Source: Pyrrhoderma lamaoense (Eukaryota; Basidiomycota; Agaricomycetes; Hymenochaetales; Hymenochaetaceae). Taken from it: a stretch of 64,000 bases of DNA. The translations under genes were made by a program, and so were the position numbers. This document shows positions 61,463-64,000 of this stretch, one piece after another. The stretch covers positions 992,001 to 1,056,000 of the forward strand of contig NBAZ01000010.1 of the NCBI GenBank assembly GCA_002794735.1, in the 5' to 3' direction. Below the pieces are notes generated by a model. That model had not been told where the DNA came from and searched no databases. It saw nothing but the letters and a program-made list of their open reading frames with translations. How positions within the stretch are numbered: the first letter of the stretch is position 1; each line of letters starts with the position of its first letter.

Positions 61463-64000
61463 TTACCGATAGCGGGTAGGATCAGTTCCGTAGTTTTGGC
61501 CATTGTGCGTCCCATAGCCGTAGCCACCATAACCACCTCTATTCTGGTTATCGTATGGATTGCTTCCACCGAAGTGACCCCCTCTCCCGCTGTTATTATT
61601 ATTATTGTTGTTATTGTAAGCGTTAAATCCACCTCTCCCGCCAGGACCACCATACCCACCACCGTAACCGCCATAACCACCTGAGCTATTTCCATATCCT
61701 TGACCACCATTACCACCATAGCCATTATTTTGATTCTGGCCCCTGAAAGAATCTCTCTGATTGTATGACCCCCTACCATATCCATCATACGAGTTTGTGT
61801 TGTTATTTTGGCTGTAGGCATTTCCTGGTCTGATGTAATCATTTGTTCTAGGTGGTGGACCGTTGAACCGATTCCCGTTAGGATACCCTCCCCTGGTAGA
61901 AGCTCCATATCCTCCCCTAACGGCACCATAGCCACCATATCCTTGCCCATTATATGCGTTTTGGCCACCGTGACCTCCTCTTTGGCCATAACTACTGTAA
62001 GGGCTTCCTCTCTCCCAAGGATTCTGTGCTCCACCATAAGATCTCTGTCCCCTGTCTCCACCACCTCTACCATTAGAGTTGATTGAGTGAAAGCCTTCCC
62101 CTCGATAATTTCGCCTCCCGTGCTTGACTGTTTGGATATCTTCCGAGTCCAGTATTCTTTCCGGCCGACGCACACCCGGTAAAAGACAAGAACGGTGTGG
62201 TTTAAGTTGCTTAGGGAAGAAGTAGAGTGCGGAGAGCGAACAATCTCCCGGAATATCGTTTTGACCTTTGATTTTTAGGGGGCTTTCATATGTAGATCCC
62301 GGAAGGCAATTGGGGTCAGGGAGTAAAGCGCCATTAAGTCCTTTACCAAATTCTGGGTTGACAAGAATAGGCTGAGAAGAATAGAACACATTAATACTGC
62401 TTGAAGTCCTAGCAGAAACAAAGTAGTCACCTTATCAGTTTTACGTTTCGCGTAAAGACTTTCCATTGTCGGATAGAGAGGATGTTCATCGGCGACGAAT
62501 AATGTATTGTTACCCCACTTGTTGCGTTCGATTTCTTCAGAACTGAGGCCAGAATATCGGGTGCTCATAGCGTCTAACAGACGTTTTTCATCTATAAAAG
62601 GCAGCAATGCAACTCCTTGCCAAGCCATTTTCTTCCCATTCATGTCTATTTCAAAGGTCTCTGGGTAGAAATCAATAATTGGCGAATCTTTCTCCGTCAT
62701 TAGATCGTGGAAAGTTTGGGGGATATGTTGACGACTGTCAAAGAGAAAAAAGATTCAGTGATAGAACAAACACAGAACAGAGAATAGATTATCACCTTGC
62801 AGCAGGAAATACCCCCATCAGTTGTTCAAATGGTTTGAATGGCTCTCCTAACGAGAAAGTAATTCCCATTTCAGACAGTTCAGAGAAATCTACGGCAAAA
62901 GGAGCAAAGTGGTAAGGGTAATACCACTGCCACGAAGGGGCCTAGAATAAAATAAGTAAACCTTGATTAATTAGATATTAACAAAAAATTCCTTACTCCT
63001 TGATAGTAATACCGCAGCACCCAAGCTATTCCCTCAATATAAGATTTTGTTATCCTGTAATGGATTAGATAGAGTTAAGAAAAGCGGAGATATTATAAAT
63101 AAAAAGTAAAGTACCTCTTACGAAACTCTAGGTCAGATAGTTCAACGCCGAACTTCTGTCTATAGTAGCGCTCCCTGTAACCACTTTCCCATAGTCTTTG
63201 GATTATGATTAATATTTAGCATGATACTACCTGCACACTAGAATTAGTGACTTACTTCACAGTATCCTCTTGTTCTACGGTCCCATCTGCGTTCACCTTC
63301 AGAGCTGGCACGGTGGTAGTCTCCTCTTCATCCTCCTCAGATGATAAGGCTATTTCTATGTCATTTTCACCCACAGCGTCAGCTTCGCCCTCGATCTCAT
63401 CCGCTTTTCGTTTGATACCCCTAGGCGAACCTTCATCCCCTGCTGGTTCTACTGAGTCAGTTTGAGTTTCATCCATAGTCTTATCCTCTGTTGCCTCCTC
63501 TGACTGAGCATTTTGATCAACTGTACTCTCTTCGACCTCCATTTTTTCAGTCGCCGTGGTTGTAGTGACGACAGCATCGGCTTCAGCAACAGCCTTTGCC
63601 CTTGCCGCTCTTTGTTCAGCCTCGTATTTCTTACGAGCTGCGGGATTTACTGGTACAGCACTCATCATCTCAGCTTTTAACATTTCGGCCGCACTAAGAT
63701 TTGCCATGCGAATCTGTCGTCTTTTTGCTACCCAGTCCTCATTTGAGCCTGTGATGGCTGCTATAGCAGCAGCCTTCGCATCAGGAGAATCTGGGGCGAG
63801 AGACCCGAAACCCAACGAATTAGAATTGTCAATGAAGCTATCGAAATTGGGTTTGGCTGGTAGTCCATGAGGAGACGTTAAAGTAGGGGGTGCAGTAGGC
63901 GCAGCTGTGAGCTGGAGAGACGCGGATGGTTTCACAGTGGACAGCTTATCTGCCGATAACTCCAATTTTCTCCGCTTAGCGTTCTGTTCTTGCCTCTCTT
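61463..64000 (-). CDS. RAT1: 5'-3' exoribonuclease Rat1/Xrn2 (C-terminal half, 5' end outside the window)
   Basis: Nuclear 5'-3' exonuclease of rRNA/snoRNA processing and torpedo transcription termination. The N-terminal catalytic block lies beyond 64000. Visible parts: a charged Ala/Glu-rich linker (63965-63252), then the XRN C-terminal conserved region with [67 protein letters not shown] and [19 protein letters not shown], and an RG/GGYGG-rich tail of about 190 residues ending TDPTRYR. Introns include 62430-62370 and several short ones between 62745 and 63250. No frame break was seen. Retention of the long RGG-type tail suggests RNA binding, and the nuclear rather than the cytoplasmic (Xrn1) paralogue. 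Confidence 0.88.

Overview
This is nuclear DNA of a filamentous basidiomycete, most likely Agaricomycetes. The genes are cut by many short GT-AG introns (about 45-80 bp). The protein set includes PPxY-type arrestins, an AA9 polysaccharide monooxygenase, a basidiomycete-style Ssk1 and a cysteine-rich JmjC demethylase. No virus, plasmid, CRISPR array, rRNA or tRNA was found. The order or genus cannot be fixed from the sequence alone.

Layout. 0-4.8 kb: the 3' end of a TRAPP subunit (Tca17/TRAPPC2L), deoxyhypusine synthase (-) and arrestin-like gene A (+). 4.8-17.1 kb: a gene-empty stretch holding an old, diverged direct duplication (about 6.5-7.9 and 9.4-10.9 kb) and a long field of degenerate short repeats (12-14.6 kb). 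17.1-28.2 kb: two convergent nuclear regulators, a KDM3-like JmjC demethylase (+) and a Gln/Met-rich SS18/SSXT-like protein (-), with about 2.9 kb of strand-polarised low-complexity DNA between them. 28.2-34.2 kb is sparse and holds only tad2 (-), the wobble-inosine tRNA deaminase. 34.2-64 kb is normally dense: ssk1 (-), a YEA4/SLC35B4-type nucleotide-sugar transporter (+), AA9 LPMO (-), cap-binding CBC1/NCBP1 (-), mitochondrial IF-3 (+), a long mitochondrial-type protein (-), the Flx1-type mitochondrial carrier (-), prolyl oligopeptidase (+), arrestin-like gene B (-), a CaaX-box protein (-) and the 3' half of RAT1/XRN2 (-, running off the right edge).

Most genes are housekeeping (eIF5A hypusination, tRNA editing, cap binding, mitochondrial translation and transport, RNA 5'-3' decay) and do not form one pathway or cluster. 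The most notable points are: (i) about fifteen single-base deletions, nearly all in homopolymers, that break otherwise well-conserved genes and look like assembly errors; (ii) an 18-nt micro-exon kept at the same place in both arrestin paralogues; (iii) a degenerate histidine-kinase core and pseudo-receiver in front of the true Ssk1 receiver; (iv) a roughly 115-residue insertion in a cytosolic loop of the transporter; (v) a diverged duplication in the gene desert whose two copies keep a similar short reading frame. I saw no clear novel defence or mobile system.
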